64,000 nt of DNA from Methylobacterium sp. Leaf112 (GTDB lineage: Bacteria > Pseudomonadota > Alphaproteobacteria > Rhizobiales > Beijerinckiaceae), in the NCBI RefSeq assembly GCF_001423295.1, contig NZ_LMNG01000003.1, positions 65,664 to 129,663 of the forward strand, read 5' to 3'. Position 1 is the stretch's first letter, and every line of letters begins with the position of its first letter. The notes beneath the pieces are model-generated. The model searched no databases. It worked only from the letters and a program-made list of their open reading frames with translations, and had not been told where the DNA came from. Positions 53,325-63,291 of the stretch are shown here, one piece after another. Both the position numbers and the translations under genes were made by a program.

Positions 53325-54401
53325 ATGTCTGAGAACCGGATCGTGCGGGCCGCCGCCGTCCAGATCGCGCCCGACCTCGACCGACCGGACGGCACGCTCG
53401 AACGGGTGCTCAACGCCATCGACGAGGCCGCTGCCAAGGGCGCGCGCTTCATGGTCTTCCCCGAGACCTTCGTGCCCTACTACCCGTACTTCTCGTTCGT
53501 GCTGCCGCCGGCCCTGCAGGGGGCCGAACATCTGCGCCTCTACGAGCGTGCCGTGACGGTGCCGGGACCCGTGACCCAGGCGGTATCCGCAGCCGCCCGC
53601 CGCCACGGCGCGGTGATCGTGCTCGGCGTCAACGAACGCGACCACGGCTCACTCTACAACGCGCAGCTCATCTTCGATGCCGACGGCACCCTGAAGCTCA
53701 AGCGCCGCAAGATCACCCCGACCTACCATGAGCGCATGGTCTGGGGTCAGGGCGACGGGGCCGGCCTCACAGTGGTCGATACGGCGGTCGGCCGCGTCGG
53801 CGCGCTGGCCTGCTGGGAGCACTACAACCCGCTTGCCCGCTACGCCCTGATGGCCCGGCACGAGGAGATCCACGCGGCGCAGTTCCCAGGCTCGCTGGTC
53901 GGCCAGATCTTCGCCGACCAGATGGAGGTGACGATCCGCCACCACGCCCTGGAGGCGGCCTGCTTCGTCGTCAACGCCACGGGCTGGCTCTCCGACGAGC
54001 AGGTGGCGCAGGTCTGCCCCGACGAGCGCCTGCGCGGGGCCTGCCGCGGCGGCAACTGCACCGCCATCGTCTCACCCGAGGGCCGCCACCTCGCCGATCC
54101 GCTCGGCCCCGGCGAGGGCATCCTCATCGCCGACATGGACCTCGCCCTGGTGACGAAGCGCAAGCGGATGATGGACTCGGTCGGCCACTACGCCCGCCCC
54201 GAACTCCTCAGCCTCCTCCACGACGACCGCCCGGCCCCGTTCGTGCACCAGCCGACCCGTTCGCAACATCAATCCCGGAGCCTCGACCATGGGCAGTTCC
54301 CCGCTTCCGACGAGCCTTCTAACGCTTCCGCCGGTCATGGCGGGCCTGGTCGGAATGCCGACGGAACGCCTGATCAACGCGCTGCAATCCTACGGCGTTA
54401 G
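53325..54401 (+). CDS. nitC: Nit1-branch nitrilase
   Basis: A 358-residue nitrilase. The E-K-C triad is in place: E47 ([15 protein letters not shown]), K129 ([18 protein letters not shown]) and nucleophile C163 ([17 protein letters not shown]). It hydrolyses nitriles to acids and ammonia; the natural Nit1 substrate is uncertain, possibly a nitrile formed from cyanide. After [10 protein letters not shown], where homologues end, the frame reads on through what looks like spacer and into the next gene, overlapping it by 113 bp with a low-complexity tail, so the C terminus may be an artefact or a lost stop. Confidence 0.93.
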   Translation: MSENRIVRAAAVQIAPDLDRPDGTLERVLNAIDEAAAKGARFMVFPETFVPYYPYFSFVLPPALQGAEHLRLYERAVTVPGPVTQAVSAAARRHGAVIVLGVNERDHGSLYNAQLIFDADGTLKLKRRKITPTYHERMVWGQGDGAGLTVVDTAVGRVGALACWEHYNPLARYALMARHEEIHAAQFPGSLVGQIFADQMEVTIRHHALEAACFVVNATGWLSDEQVAQVCPDERLRGACRGGNCTAIVSPEGRHLADPLGPGEGILIADMDLALVTKRKRMMDSVGHYARPELLSLLHDDRPAPFVHQPTRSQHQSRSLDHGQFPASDEPSNASAGHGGPGRNADGTPDQRAAILRR

Positions 54402-55458
54402 GCTCGCCGACACCCGGGCCGGGGCGCCGAGCCGGCGCGGCGGCGCCGGTCCCTCCGACCATAAGGCGATGACTATCGCGGGCCGTACCGTGATGGTGCC
54501 GGTCCACACCGAGACCGCGTTCGACTCGCCCTTCCTGGTGCGCCGACCGGACCTCGACGGGGTCTCAGTGATCGAGCACGACGGCGCGGTCATCGGCCGG
54601 GTGACCTTCCCGGGCAAGCCGCGCTTCTACGCGCTCTCGACCTTCGATGGGGTGCCGTACTCGAAGATCGCGGTGCTGCACGGACGCGACGTGCTCGCCA
54701 CCACGGTGCTGCAGACCTGCATTCGCTACGCCAGCCGCACGAAGACCTGCCAGTTCTGCTCCATCGGTCAGTCGCTGTCGGCCGGCCGCACCGTCGCGCG
54801 CAAGACGCCTGAGCAACTCGCCGAGGTCGCTCGTGCCGCCGTGCTCCTCGACGGGGTCAAGCACATGGTGATGACCACGGGGACACCGAACGCCACCGAC
54901 CGGGGCGCCGCGATTCTGTGCGAGAGCGCCTTCGCGGTGAAGGCGGCGGTGGACTTGCCGATCCAGGCCCAATGCGAGCCGCCGGACGACGACCGCTGGT
55001 TCGAACGCATGAAGGCGTCGGGCATCGACGCGCTCGGCATGCACCTGGAGGCCGTCACCCCCGAGGTCCGGGCCCGGATCATGCCCGGTAAGGCGAGCGT
55101 GCCGCTGGAGCGCTACTACGACGCCTTCGCGGCGGCGGTCCCTGTTTTCGGACGGGGCCAAGTCTCGACCTACATCCTGGCTGGTCTTGGCGACGCGCCT
55201 GAGGCGATCCTCGCCATGGCTGAGCGGTTGGTCGGGATGGGCGTCTACCCCTTCGTCGTGCCCTTCGTGCCCATCTCCGGCACGCCGCTGGAAAGCCACC
55301 CGGCACCGACGCCGGACTTCATGCACGCGATCCTGCAGCCCCTGTCCGAGATGCTGGGACGGGCCAACCTGCGCTCCACCGACATCAAGGCCGGCTGCGG
55401 CCGCTGCGGCGCCTGCTCGGCCCTCTCCACCTACGAGCGCACGGGGGTGGCGGCATGA
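54289..55458 (+). CDS. nitD: Radical SAM protein, MSMEG_0568 family (Nit1C)
   Basis: A 389-residue enzyme; ATG 54289 has a GGAG ribosome-binding site, though the in-frame ATG 54355 ([17 protein letters not shown]) fits homologues too. The SAM cluster cysteines are C144, C154 and C157 (C-x9-C-x2-C), a variant of the usual C-x3-C-x2-C, and a second cysteine cluster ([11 protein letters not shown]) closes the protein. The opening AGPSDHKAM and [12 protein letters not shown] are family marks. The reaction is unknown. Its stop overlaps the GNAT start (ATGA). Confidence 0.92.
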   Translation: MGSSPLPTSLLTLPPVMAGLVGMPTERLINALQSYGVRLADTRAGAPSRRGGAGPSDHKAMTIAGRTVMVPVHTETAFDSPFLVRRPDLDGVSVIEHDGAVIGRVTFPGKPRFYALSTFDGVPYSKIAVLHGRDVLATTVLQTCIRYASRTKTCQFCSIGQSLSAGRTVARKTPEQLAEVARAAVLLDGVKHMVMTTGTPNATDRGAAILCESAFAVKAAVDLPIQAQCEPPDDDRWFERMKASGIDALGMHLEAVTPEVRARIMPGKASVPLERYYDAFAAAVPVFGRGQVSTYILAGLGDAPEAILAMAERLVGMGVYPFVVPFVPISGTPLESHPAPTPDFMHAILQPLSEMLGRANLRSTDIKAGCGRCGACSALSTYERTGVAA

Positions 55459-55999
55459 TCGGCGATCCCGTCGCGCCGTACCGCCCGAGCCATTTCCGGG
55501 TGAAGTTCGCCACCTCCCCCTGGGAGCGGCGCGCCTGCGCCGCCCTGCGCCGGCAGGTGTTCTGCACCGAGCAAGCTATCTTCGCGGACGACGACCGCGA
55601 CATCATCGACGGGCATGCGATCCCGATCTGCGCCCTCTCGACACTGGCCGGGGACGCCGATGCCGTCGTCGGCACCGTGCGCATCCATGAGGTGGCGGAA
55701 CGTCCCGGCGAGTGGTGGGGCTCGCGACTGGCCGTCGCCAAAGCCTTCCGCGGCACGGCGGCGCTCGGGGCTGGTCTGATCCAGGTCGCGGTCGCCTCGG
55801 CCCACGCACGGGGCTGCACCCGCTTCCTGGCGCATGTGCAGGACCGGAACGTCCCGCTGTTCGAGGCCCTGCATTGGGCGAGCCTCGATGCGATCGAACT
55901 CCATGGCCGCCTCCACCACCTGATGCAGGCCGACCTCGCCGCCTACCCGCCGATGCACGACCCCGAGCACGGGCTCGTCACGTTCCGCAGGGCCGCGTG

Positions 56000-56000
<1 letters not shown>
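55455..56000 (+). CDS. nitE: GNAT acetyltransferase, MSMEG_0567/Sll0786 N-terminal family (Nit1C)
   Basis: A 181-residue GNAT: RRQVFCTEQAIFADDDRDIIDGHAIPICAL is the N-terminal signature, VVGTVRIHE and RLAVAKAFRGTAALGAGLIQVAVASAHARG are the acetyl-CoA-binding strands, and FEALHW follows. It likely acetylates or acyl-transfers to a product of the pathway. Its stop shares a base with the next start (TGATG). Confidence 0.9.
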
Positions 56001-56991
<991 letters not shown>

Positions 56992-56995
<4 letters not shown>

Positions 56996-58167
56996 CCGGT
57001 CTGCGCATCGCCCTCCTGACCCACTCCACCAACCCACGCGGCGGCGTCGCCCACTGCCTCGCCCTGGCCGAAGCCCTGTGCGGACTTGGGCACGAGGCGG
57101 TGGTCCACGCCCCCGACCCGTCGGGCCGCGGCTTCTTCCGGGCCGCCGCATGCCCCACGGTGTCCGTCGCCGCCCGCCCCGTTGCCGGTGACACGGTCGA
57201 GCTCGTGCGGACCCGCATCAACGACTACCTCATTCATTTCGGGTCGCCGGCGGCCTGTGACTTCGATGTCTTCCACGCCCATGACGGCATCGGCGGCAAC
57301 GCGCTCGCCACCCTGAAGCATCGGCGCCGGATCCCGGGTTTCGTTCGGACGGTCCACCACTTGGATACATTCGCCGAACCGCAGCTTGCCGATTGGCAGG
57401 ATCGCTCGATCCAAGAGGCTCGGCGCATCCTCTGCGTCAGTCAGGGCTGGACCGACCAGGTCCGTTCGGACTTCGGTGCGATGCCTGAGGTCGTCGGCAA
57501 CGGCGTCGACATGGCGGCCTATCAACCCACGCCTGACCTGCAGGATGCCGCCGTAAGGCAGCGCTGGGGGTTGGGCGACGGTCCCATCGTCCTCGCCATC
57601 GGCGGCTTCGAGGCACGCAAGAACACCCTTGGCATCATCGAGGCGTTCGCGCGCTTGCGTGAGCGCCGCCCCGGGGCCCAGCTCGTCATCGCCGGGGGAG
57701 CCTCGCTTCTCGATCACGCCGCCTACCGCGCGCGATGCCATGCGGCCCTGACCGTCCACGGCCTCGCGGCTGGGGCAAACGGTCCCGTGATCGAGACCGG
57801 TCCGGTTCCACAGGCCGATATGCCGGCCCTCTACCGTATCGCCGACATGCTGGCGTTTCCTTCGCTGAAGGAAGGGTTCGGCCTGTGTGTGCTGGAGGCG
57901 ATGGCCTGCGGCACTCCGGCCATCGTCTCCCTCCGGTCGCCCTTCACCGAATACCTGATCGAGGGTGACGCCCTCTTCGTCGATCCGGCCGACCCCGACG
58001 ACATCGCCAGAACCATGGCAACCGCCCTGGTGCCGGAGACGCGCGCCCGCCTGAGGGTCGCAGGCTTCGCACGGGCCGCCGCCCACTCCTGGCGGGCCTG
58101 TGCCGAGCGCCACCTCGATGCCTACGCGGGCTGCACCCGCACCAGACAGGAGCCAACCCATGCCTGA
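56992..58167 (+). CDS. Glycosyltransferase, MSMEG_0565 family (Nit1C)
   Basis: A 391-residue GT4-type enzyme: LLTHSTNPRGGVAHCLALAEAL at the start, ILCVSQGWTDQV, GGFEARKNTLGIIEAFARL and the nucleotide-sugar motif FPSLKEGFGLCVLEAMACGTPAIVS (EX7E). It occurs in the mycobacterial and cyanobacterial clusters but not in the shorter pseudomonad version. ATGA overlap with the AIR-synthase gene. It suggests a glycosylated product or intermediate. Confidence 0.93.
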
Positions 58168-58441
58168 GATGCATTTCAACGTTCGCTGGCCCGACGGTCG
58201 GCGCGAGGCCTGCTACTCGCCCTCCCTCGTGGTGAAGGACTTCCTCACGCCGGGCGAGAGCTACGCGGTCGACGATTTCGTCGAGAAGACCCGCACCGCC
58301 CTCACCATCGCCAGCGAGCGCGTGCGCGAGAAGTACGGCTTCGCCTGCTCGTCCGCCCTGGACCAACTCGCCCGGATCGAGGCCGCCGCGAAGCTCCAGC
58401 CTTCCGATGGACGGGTCATGGTCGAGACCTTCGAGCCCTGA
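58160..58441 (+). CDS. nitG: MSMEG_0570/Sll0788-family nitrogen-starvation response protein (Nit1C)
   Basis: A 93-residue protein from ATG 58160, overlapping the glycosyltransferase end by 8 bp. MPEMHFNVRWPDGRREACYSPSLVVKDFL ... YAVDDFVEKTRTALTIASERV is the family pattern. There is no signal or membrane segment. Function unknown; the symbol follows the pseudomonad order and is less certain than its neighbours. Confidence 0.88.
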   Translation: MPEMHFNVRWPDGRREACYSPSLVVKDFLTPGESYAVDDFVEKTRTALTIASERVREKYGFACSSALDQLARIEAAAKLQPSDGRVMVETFEP

Positions 58442-58480
58442 ACCGGCACCCCCTTCCTGCAAACTCACGGAGTGAGAGCC

Positions 58481-59749
58481 ATGACGTCCACCCCCCGTCA
58501 CGTTCCCGTTGCCGTCGTCGGCGGCGGCCAAGCTGGCCTCTCGGTCAGCTACCACCTCAAGCAGCGCGGCATCGAGCACCTCGTCTTCGAGAAGAACACC
58601 GCCGCCCACACCTGGTCGACGCAGCGCTGGGACACGTTCTGCCTCGTCACGCCGAACTGGCAATGCGATCTGCCGGGTCATCCCTATGACGGGCCGGAGC
58701 CGGACGGCTTCATGCGGAAGGACGAGATCGTCGCGTATCTCAAGGCGTTCGTCGCCAAGGTGAACCCGCCGATCCGCGAGGGTGTCTCGGTCACCCGCGT
58801 CGAGCGGCGGGAAGACGGGATATTCTCGGTTCAGACCTCGGAGGGCGACTACACCGCCGACGAGATCGTCGTGGCCTCGGGCGGCTACCACACGCCGATC
58901 ATCCCGCGCATGGCCGAGAAGCTGCCGGACTCGATCACGCAGATCCACTCGAACCAGTACCGCAACGCCGCCCAATTGCCCGAGGGCGAGGTGCTCGTCG
59001 TCGGGTCCGGCCAGTCCGGCGCGCAGATCGCCGAAGACCTGCACCTCGCCGGGCGCAAGGTGCACCTCGCGGTCGGCGACGCACCCCGCTGCGCCCGGTT
59101 CTATCGGGGTCGGGACGTCGTCACCTGGCTCGCCGACATGGGCTACTACGAGATGACCGTCGACAACCATCCGCTGCGCGACGGCGTCCGCGACAACACC
59201 AACCACTACGTCACCGGCCGTGACGGCGGACGCGACATCGACCTTCGCCGCTTCGCCACCGAGGGCATGAAGCTCTACGGCCTGATGGAGGACTACCGGG
59301 ACGGCCGCCTGCGCTTCCGCGACGACCTCAAGCGCTCGCTCGACGGCGCCGACCGGACCTACAACGGCATCAACGCCGCCATCGACAAGTACATCGCCGA
59401 GAAGGGCATCGAGGCCCCGGCGCAGGAGCACTACACCCCGGTGTGGGAGCCGGGCGAGCCGGTCACCAGCCTCGCCCTCGACGGCTCCGGCATCACGTCG
59501 GTGGTCTGGTGCATCGGCTTCTCGCCGGACTTCCGCTGGCTCGACGCCTCCGTGTTCAACGGTTCGGGCAGCCCGAAGCACAAACGGGGCGTCACGAACG
59601 AGGAGGGCATCTACTTTATCGGACTGCCCTGGCTGAACACCTGGGGCTCCGGACGTTTCGGCGCGGTCGGCCGCGATGCCGAACACGTCGTCCAGGCGAT
59701 CCAGCAGCGCCTCGGCACCGAGCGGTTCGCCCTGAAGTTCGCGGTCTGA
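58481..59749 (+). CDS. nitH: FAD-dependent monooxygenase-like flavoprotein, MSMEG_0569 family (Nit1C)
   Basis: A 422-residue flavoprotein from ATG 58481 with the same GGAGTGAGA ribosome-binding site as nitB. FAD motif VAVVGGGQAGLSVSYHLKQRG; NAD(P)H motif VLVVGSGQSGAQIAEDLHLAG; FYRGRDVVTWLADMGYYEMTV and GLPWLNTWGSGRFGAVGRDAEHV are typical of the CzcO/FMO-like family member in these clusters. Likely N-oxygenation or another oxidation of a nitrogen compound. Last gene of the cluster. Confidence 0.93.
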   Translation: MTSTPRHVPVAVVGGGQAGLSVSYHLKQRGIEHLVFEKNTAAHTWSTQRWDTFCLVTPNWQCDLPGHPYDGPEPDGFMRKDEIVAYLKAFVAKVNPPIREGVSVTRVERREDGIFSVQTSEGDYTADEIVVASGGYHTPIIPRMAEKLPDSITQIHSNQYRNAAQLPEGEVLVVGSGQSGAQIAEDLHLAGRKVHLAVGDAPRCARFYRGRDVVTWLADMGYYEMTVDNHPLRDGVRDNTNHYVTGRDGGRDIDLRRFATEGMKLYGLMEDYRDGRLRFRDDLKRSLDGADRTYNGINAAIDKYIAEKGIEAPAQEHYTPVWEPGEPVTSLALDGSGITSVVWCIGFSPDFRWLDASVFNGSGSPKHKRGVTNEEGIYFIGLPWLNTWGSGRFGAVGRDAEHVVQAIQQRLGTERFALKFAV

Positions 59750-60080
59750 GGCTGGCCTCAACGGTAGCCTGGATGGCGCCGGGCGGCATCTTCCGTGCGA
59801 CCGCTCATGCCTCGTTCCCGAGAAGCCCACGGACCGCCCCCATGACGTAGTGCCTGTGCCATCCATGCAACAAGGCATCGCTCCAAGCATCGACCAAGCA
59901 AAATTGAGTAGACTACTAAGACGTACGACGTAGAATATAAGCATTGTTGGATATGCATACAAATTGCGTGCAGATCCGATCAATCAAAATGAACTTCTAC
60001 TAAAATGCCGATACGCCGCCAACGCCGATGCTTGCCGGCGGACGGGTGCGGCTGCCCGATGCAGATCCGAGAAGGGATTG
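59750..60080. other. Intergenic region after Nit1C
   Basis: No gene seen. The first 120 bp are GC-rich; 59880-60000 is AT-rich, contains several short dyads (for example around ATATGCATA at 59951-59959) and probably carries the promoter of the channel protein downstream. Confidence 0.5.
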
Positions 60081-61016
60081 ATGATGTTGAAGAAGTTCGC
60101 GGCCGCGGCAGGGGCGTTCGCCGCAATCACCTTGGGCGCGACCGCCTCGTTCGCGCAATCCACGACCATCCCGGGCGAGCAGGTCGGTCTCGCCGTCGGC
60201 GCGCCGCTCCCCGAGGGCATCTACGCCATCGACACCTTCATCTATCGCCGGAACGACACCCGGTTCTCGACGGATACCGCGATCAACGTGCCGGTCCTGG
60301 TCTGGTCGACGGGCTTCAAGCTGTTCGGTGCCAACGTCCAGCCGTTGCTCGCCCAGCCGACCGTGTTCGGCTTCCCGAACAATCCAGGCGGCCTGCCGAA
60401 CCGCGACTTCTCGGTCAACGTCGGAACCCTGGTCGGATCGATCTTCGCCTGGGACCTCGGCAACAACTTCGGCGTCAGCTACCTGGCGGCGGTCCATCTG
60501 AACGATCTCGATGCCGGTCGTGGCCTGACGCAGTTCTCGTCGAACACCTACCGCCAGGGCTTCGCGGCGAGTTACACGGGCGATGGCTGGAACCTCACCG
60601 CCAACCTGACCCATAACTTCTACGACTCCCCCGGTCGGTTCGAGGGGGCCGCCGGCCGGGCGATTGGTCCGCTCTACCTCGCCGATGCCCTCCTGCTCGA
60701 CCTTACGGCCACCAAGAAGTTCGGCAAGTTCGAGGTCGGCGCGGTCGCCTACGGGGTGACGGACCTGCCGCTCGGCGGCGGCGACTTTGCGCGGGCCTCC
60801 GCGCAGGGCTACACCCGGGCCGGCCGCTTCGCCGTCGGCGGTCTGATCGGCTACGATTTCGGGCCGTTCACGGCGCAGCTGATGGTCGCCCGCGACGTCG
60901 CGGTCCGGACCCGCGGCACCGAATCGACCGACGGCTTCATCCGTCTCATCGCCCCGCTTTACAGCGCGCCCAAGGCTGCCGAGCCCATGCCCGTCAGTCT
61001 TGTCCGGAAGTATTAA
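60081..61016 (+). CDS. Outer-membrane channel-like protein (phenol MetA-pathway / SphA-like)
   Basis: A 311-residue protein from ATG 60081 (GAAGGGATTG ribosome-binding region). Signal peptide KKFAAAAGAFAAITLGATASFA, then amphipathic strands throughout (GFKLFGANVQPLLAQPTVFG; FAASYTGDGWNLTANLTHNFYDSPG; FAVGGLIGYDFGPFTAQLMVARDVA), as in the phenol_MetA_deg transporter family. Members take up hydrophobic or small organic compounds across the outer membrane. Its position after Nit1C invites, but does not prove, a role in substrate uptake. Confidence 0.8.
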   Translation: MMLKKFAAAAGAFAAITLGATASFAQSTTIPGEQVGLAVGAPLPEGIYAIDTFIYRRNDTRFSTDTAINVPVLVWSTGFKLFGANVQPLLAQPTVFGFPNNPGGLPNRDFSVNVGTLVGSIFAWDLGNNFGVSYLAAVHLNDLDAGRGLTQFSSNTYRQGFAASYTGDGWNLTANLTHNFYDSPGRFEGAAGRAIGPLYLADALLLDLTATKKFGKFEVGAVAYGVTDLPLGGGDFARASAQGYTRAGRFAVGGLIGYDFGPFTAQLMVARDVAVRTRGTESTDGFIRLIAPLYSAPKAAEPMPVSLVRKY

Positions 61017-61168
61017 TACCCGAATTCGCGGCCCTGGACGGGATGACGGGGACGCAAACGCAATCGAAGTGAAAATCCTTCCCAAGGACCCCGCTTCGAT
61101 AGGGGCCGGGTGGTTCAGTCTCAACAGCTACCGCCACCCGGTCCCGCCCTCCTCAACGGAGAAGGTCG

Positions 61169-62011
61169 ATGAGTTTACACATGCGGTTGGCCGGTGCCGG
61201 CTCGCCCCTCTCGGACGCGTCCAGCTACGTCCTGGGCATGCCGCACCTCAGCCCGAACGGCCTCTCGGAGAATTGGCTCTGGAAGGAGCTCGGGCATCGT
61301 CACTGGAACTTGATCGCCAAGGCCTACGGCAGGGCGGCGACCGGGTTCGGTTCCGTGGGCGACCAGCCCATCTACGCCGCGTTCCGAAACATCTCGCTGC
61401 ATGGTGGCGACCTTGGCGGCGTTCGGGAGAACGACAGCCTGGACGTGCGCTCGACGATTACGCACCTCTCGGAGACCCGGGTCGTCAGTCGCCATTTCGC
61501 CGCGTATCGGGACCGGTTGATCGCGGATGTGGAGATGACATCCGTTTTCGTCAGGCGTCAGGCCGAAGGCGTGAACCGCTCCATCACCCGTGTCAGGATA
61601 GAGGGTACCGGAAGCGCGGAACCCTCCCTGGGGACCATGCCATCGCAGCCCGCGTATTGTGGTCATGAGACGTTGGCCCACGATACGTGCGTAGATGAGC
61701 ACGAACTAGGCACGACAGATATCACGATGTGCCCACACTTGGACTTCAACGGCGCTGGCCTCCTGTATTTCAGCAGTTTCGTTGCCGCAGTGGATCGGGC
61801 CGAGTGGCACTTCATCGGCAAACGGTCGGGCCATTTCTCGACCCGAGGGCGTCAAGCGCGGTTTCACGCGAACATCGAGGTAGGTGACGACATCACCGTG
61901 CGAATGTTCGCAGCACAGGATGGTGCAGCGTGCCGCCATCGTGCGCTTCTGAGCGCCTCAGTGGATGGCAAGCTCTTGGCCGAAGTGATGACGCACCGCA
62001 CGATGTCCTGA
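61169..62011 (+). CDS. LnmK/Pnap_2097-like hot-dog-fold biosynthetic protein
   Basis: A 280-residue protein from ATG 61169. LGMPHLSPNGLSENWLWKELGHRHWNLIAKAYG is the characteristic opening of the LnmK-like (Pnap_2097) family, with a second hot-dog half from about residue 185 (LYFSSFVAAVDRAEWHF). LnmK is a bifunctional acyltransferase/decarboxylase that loads propionyl units in leinamycin synthesis; homologues sit in polyketide clusters. Here there is no acyl carrier protein or ketosynthase, so it is an orphan. Confidence 0.7.
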   Translation: MSLHMRLAGAGSPLSDASSYVLGMPHLSPNGLSENWLWKELGHRHWNLIAKAYGRAATGFGSVGDQPIYAAFRNISLHGGDLGGVRENDSLDVRSTITHLSETRVVSRHFAAYRDRLIADVEMTSVFVRRQAEGVNRSITRVRIEGTGSAEPSLGTMPSQPAYCGHETLAHDTCVDEHELGTTDITMCPHLDFNGAGLLYFSSFVAAVDRAEWHFIGKRSGHFSTRGRQARFHANIEVGDDITVRMFAAQDGAACRHRALLSASVDGKLLAEVMTHRTMS

Positions 62012-62652
62012 TCTAGCTTCCTCTCTACCAACGACAATTTGTTATATTTCAACTTAATTTTACGGCGTGGTTCTGAAATTTTTTATACAAGCAGCGCTTA
62101 AAGAAATCTACGCTGTTCAATGAACGTTGATTTCGCCCCCAACGTATTTAGCTTCCATGTTTATCGAGGGCCAAGGGGTGGAACGTCCGCTAGTAGGAAC
62201 GATCTGGATTGTCTGATTTGGCGAGGTTGGGTCGAAGGCGGAACGTCCGCTTCTGGGCAGGTCGCCAAGTGCCGCTTCTGGCGCACAGCCGAACAAACCC
62301 AAGTCGACCTCGTCGACCTGATCAAGAAACAGGGACCTCAGAGCCTCGACGAGCTTCTCGCGGCGATAGGACCGCAGGACCGGGACCTCGCCGCGTCGGC
62401 CTTCAGACCAATGGACGCCAAGACCCTGGAGAAGGCGCTTTCCAAGCGGACCAAGCGAGGTCAGCATGGCCTCAGTCGCGTCAATTATCGCTCCGAGGTA
62501 GTCCATCCATCCGTGCCAGGGTCCGAGCAAGCGTCGGTCCAGCACGCTGCATTCGGGGGCTCCTGAGACTTCATCCCGCAACGACGATAACGTTTGGGGG
62601 CGTTCCCTACCGAAGCGGTGGCTGCCGCGGTGCATGGCCAATCCGGGTCGCC

Positions 62653-62725
62653 GGTAACGCACGCGTGGCCCGATTACCGACTATAAGCCACGGTCAGTCG
62701 GTAACGGCCGTTAGAGGGCGTTACC
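62653..62725. repeat. Nested inverted repeats built on GGTAACG/CGTTACC
   Basis: Three dyads in 73 bp: GGTAACGC (62653-62660) with GCGTTACC (62718-62725); TTACCGACT (62674-62682) with AGTCGGTAA (62696-62704), perfect; and the 12-bp palindrome TAACGGCCGTTA (62702-62713). All share the same GGTAAC motif. Outside any gene. Confidence 0.8.
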
Positions 62726-62819
62726 AACCGGACGGTCTCACCCTTCACCGCAGCATTTGTTGTCCTCACCCCCTATGCCCAGGCAGTGCGGGCGCGGCCG
62801 TGAACCGCAAGGCGTTCGA

Positions 62820-62968
62820 GTGGCGTTCTACCGCTCGGCATAATCACAGCGGCCCACTCGGAATTGTGCCGATCGCCACAAATTCGCTTAGACGCTATTG
62901 ATTATGCCGCTCACCACAATTCACAGGGTGAGAGAGATTGTGGCGTTCGGCATAATTTAGCATTGTGG
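62820..62968. promoter_or_regulatory. hipBA operator array
   Basis: Upstream of hipB the elements CGGCATAAT and GTGGCG/CGCCAC recur: CGGCATAAT at 62836-62844, a dyad GAATTGTG/CACAAATTC (62861-62868, 62877-62885), and a large inverted repeat with 20-bp arms (62901-62920 and 62937-62956, 16 of 20 identical), then CATTGTGG at 62961-62968. HipB-type repressors bind several such sites. Confidence 0.7.
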
Positions 62969-63012
62969 CTTGCTTGCACCGGGCGCATGGTCGACGTGTG
63001 AAGGATGGACCC

Positions 63013-63291
63013 GTGATCAGGAACGCCAAGGAATTCGGGGCTGCCATCCGGCGCGCCCGCAAGCAGAGGGGCCTGAACCAATCGGCCCTCGCGGCGCGAT
63101 GCGGCGTGAACATTAGTTTCATCGTGGATCTAGAGGCTGGCAAGGCGACCATCCAGCTAGATAAGGCACTCACGGTGGCGGTTGAACTTGGATTCCGCTT
63201 CCCAGATGCCCCGGCCCCGCAATTCTCCCCCCAAGTCGCTGAACCGGCGCCCGAGCAGGACGACGAGCTCGGCCATATACCCTCCTTCTGA
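63013..63291 (+). CDS. hipB: HipB-like antitoxin (XRE family)
   Basis: A 92-residue DNA-binding protein, start GTG 63013 (GTG 62998 also possible), with an AGGA ribosome-binding site. The HTH is FGAAIRRARKQRGLNQSALAARCGVNISFIVDLEAGKATIQLDKAL. It binds the operator array upstream and neutralises the HipA kinase. The stop is immediately followed by the hipA start (no gap). Confidence 0.92.
   Translation: MIRNAKEFGAAIRRARKQRGLNQSALAARCGVNISFIVDLEAGKATIQLDKALTVAVELGFRFPDAPAPQFSPQVAEPAPEQDDELGHIPSF

Larger units (their letters stand above)
62012..63012. other. Repeat-rich non-coding region, no confident gene
   Basis: About 1 kb. Both strands have open frames of 140-180 codons around 62117-62662, but none shows family features, a ribosome-binding site or good codon use. 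The region holds two GGAACGTCCGCT copies (62180-62191, 62240-62251), nested palindromes (62653-62725) and the hipBA operator array (62820-62968). It looks like decayed DNA plus a control region. Confidence 0.6.

Noticed and set aside
57944..59983. 679-codon minus-strand frame
   Set aside because: Antisense to the Nit1C flavoprotein and neighbours.
62117..62662. 181-codon minus-strand frame
   Set aside because: No ribosome-binding site or recognisable domain, overlaps an equally long plus-strand frame; treated as non-coding.
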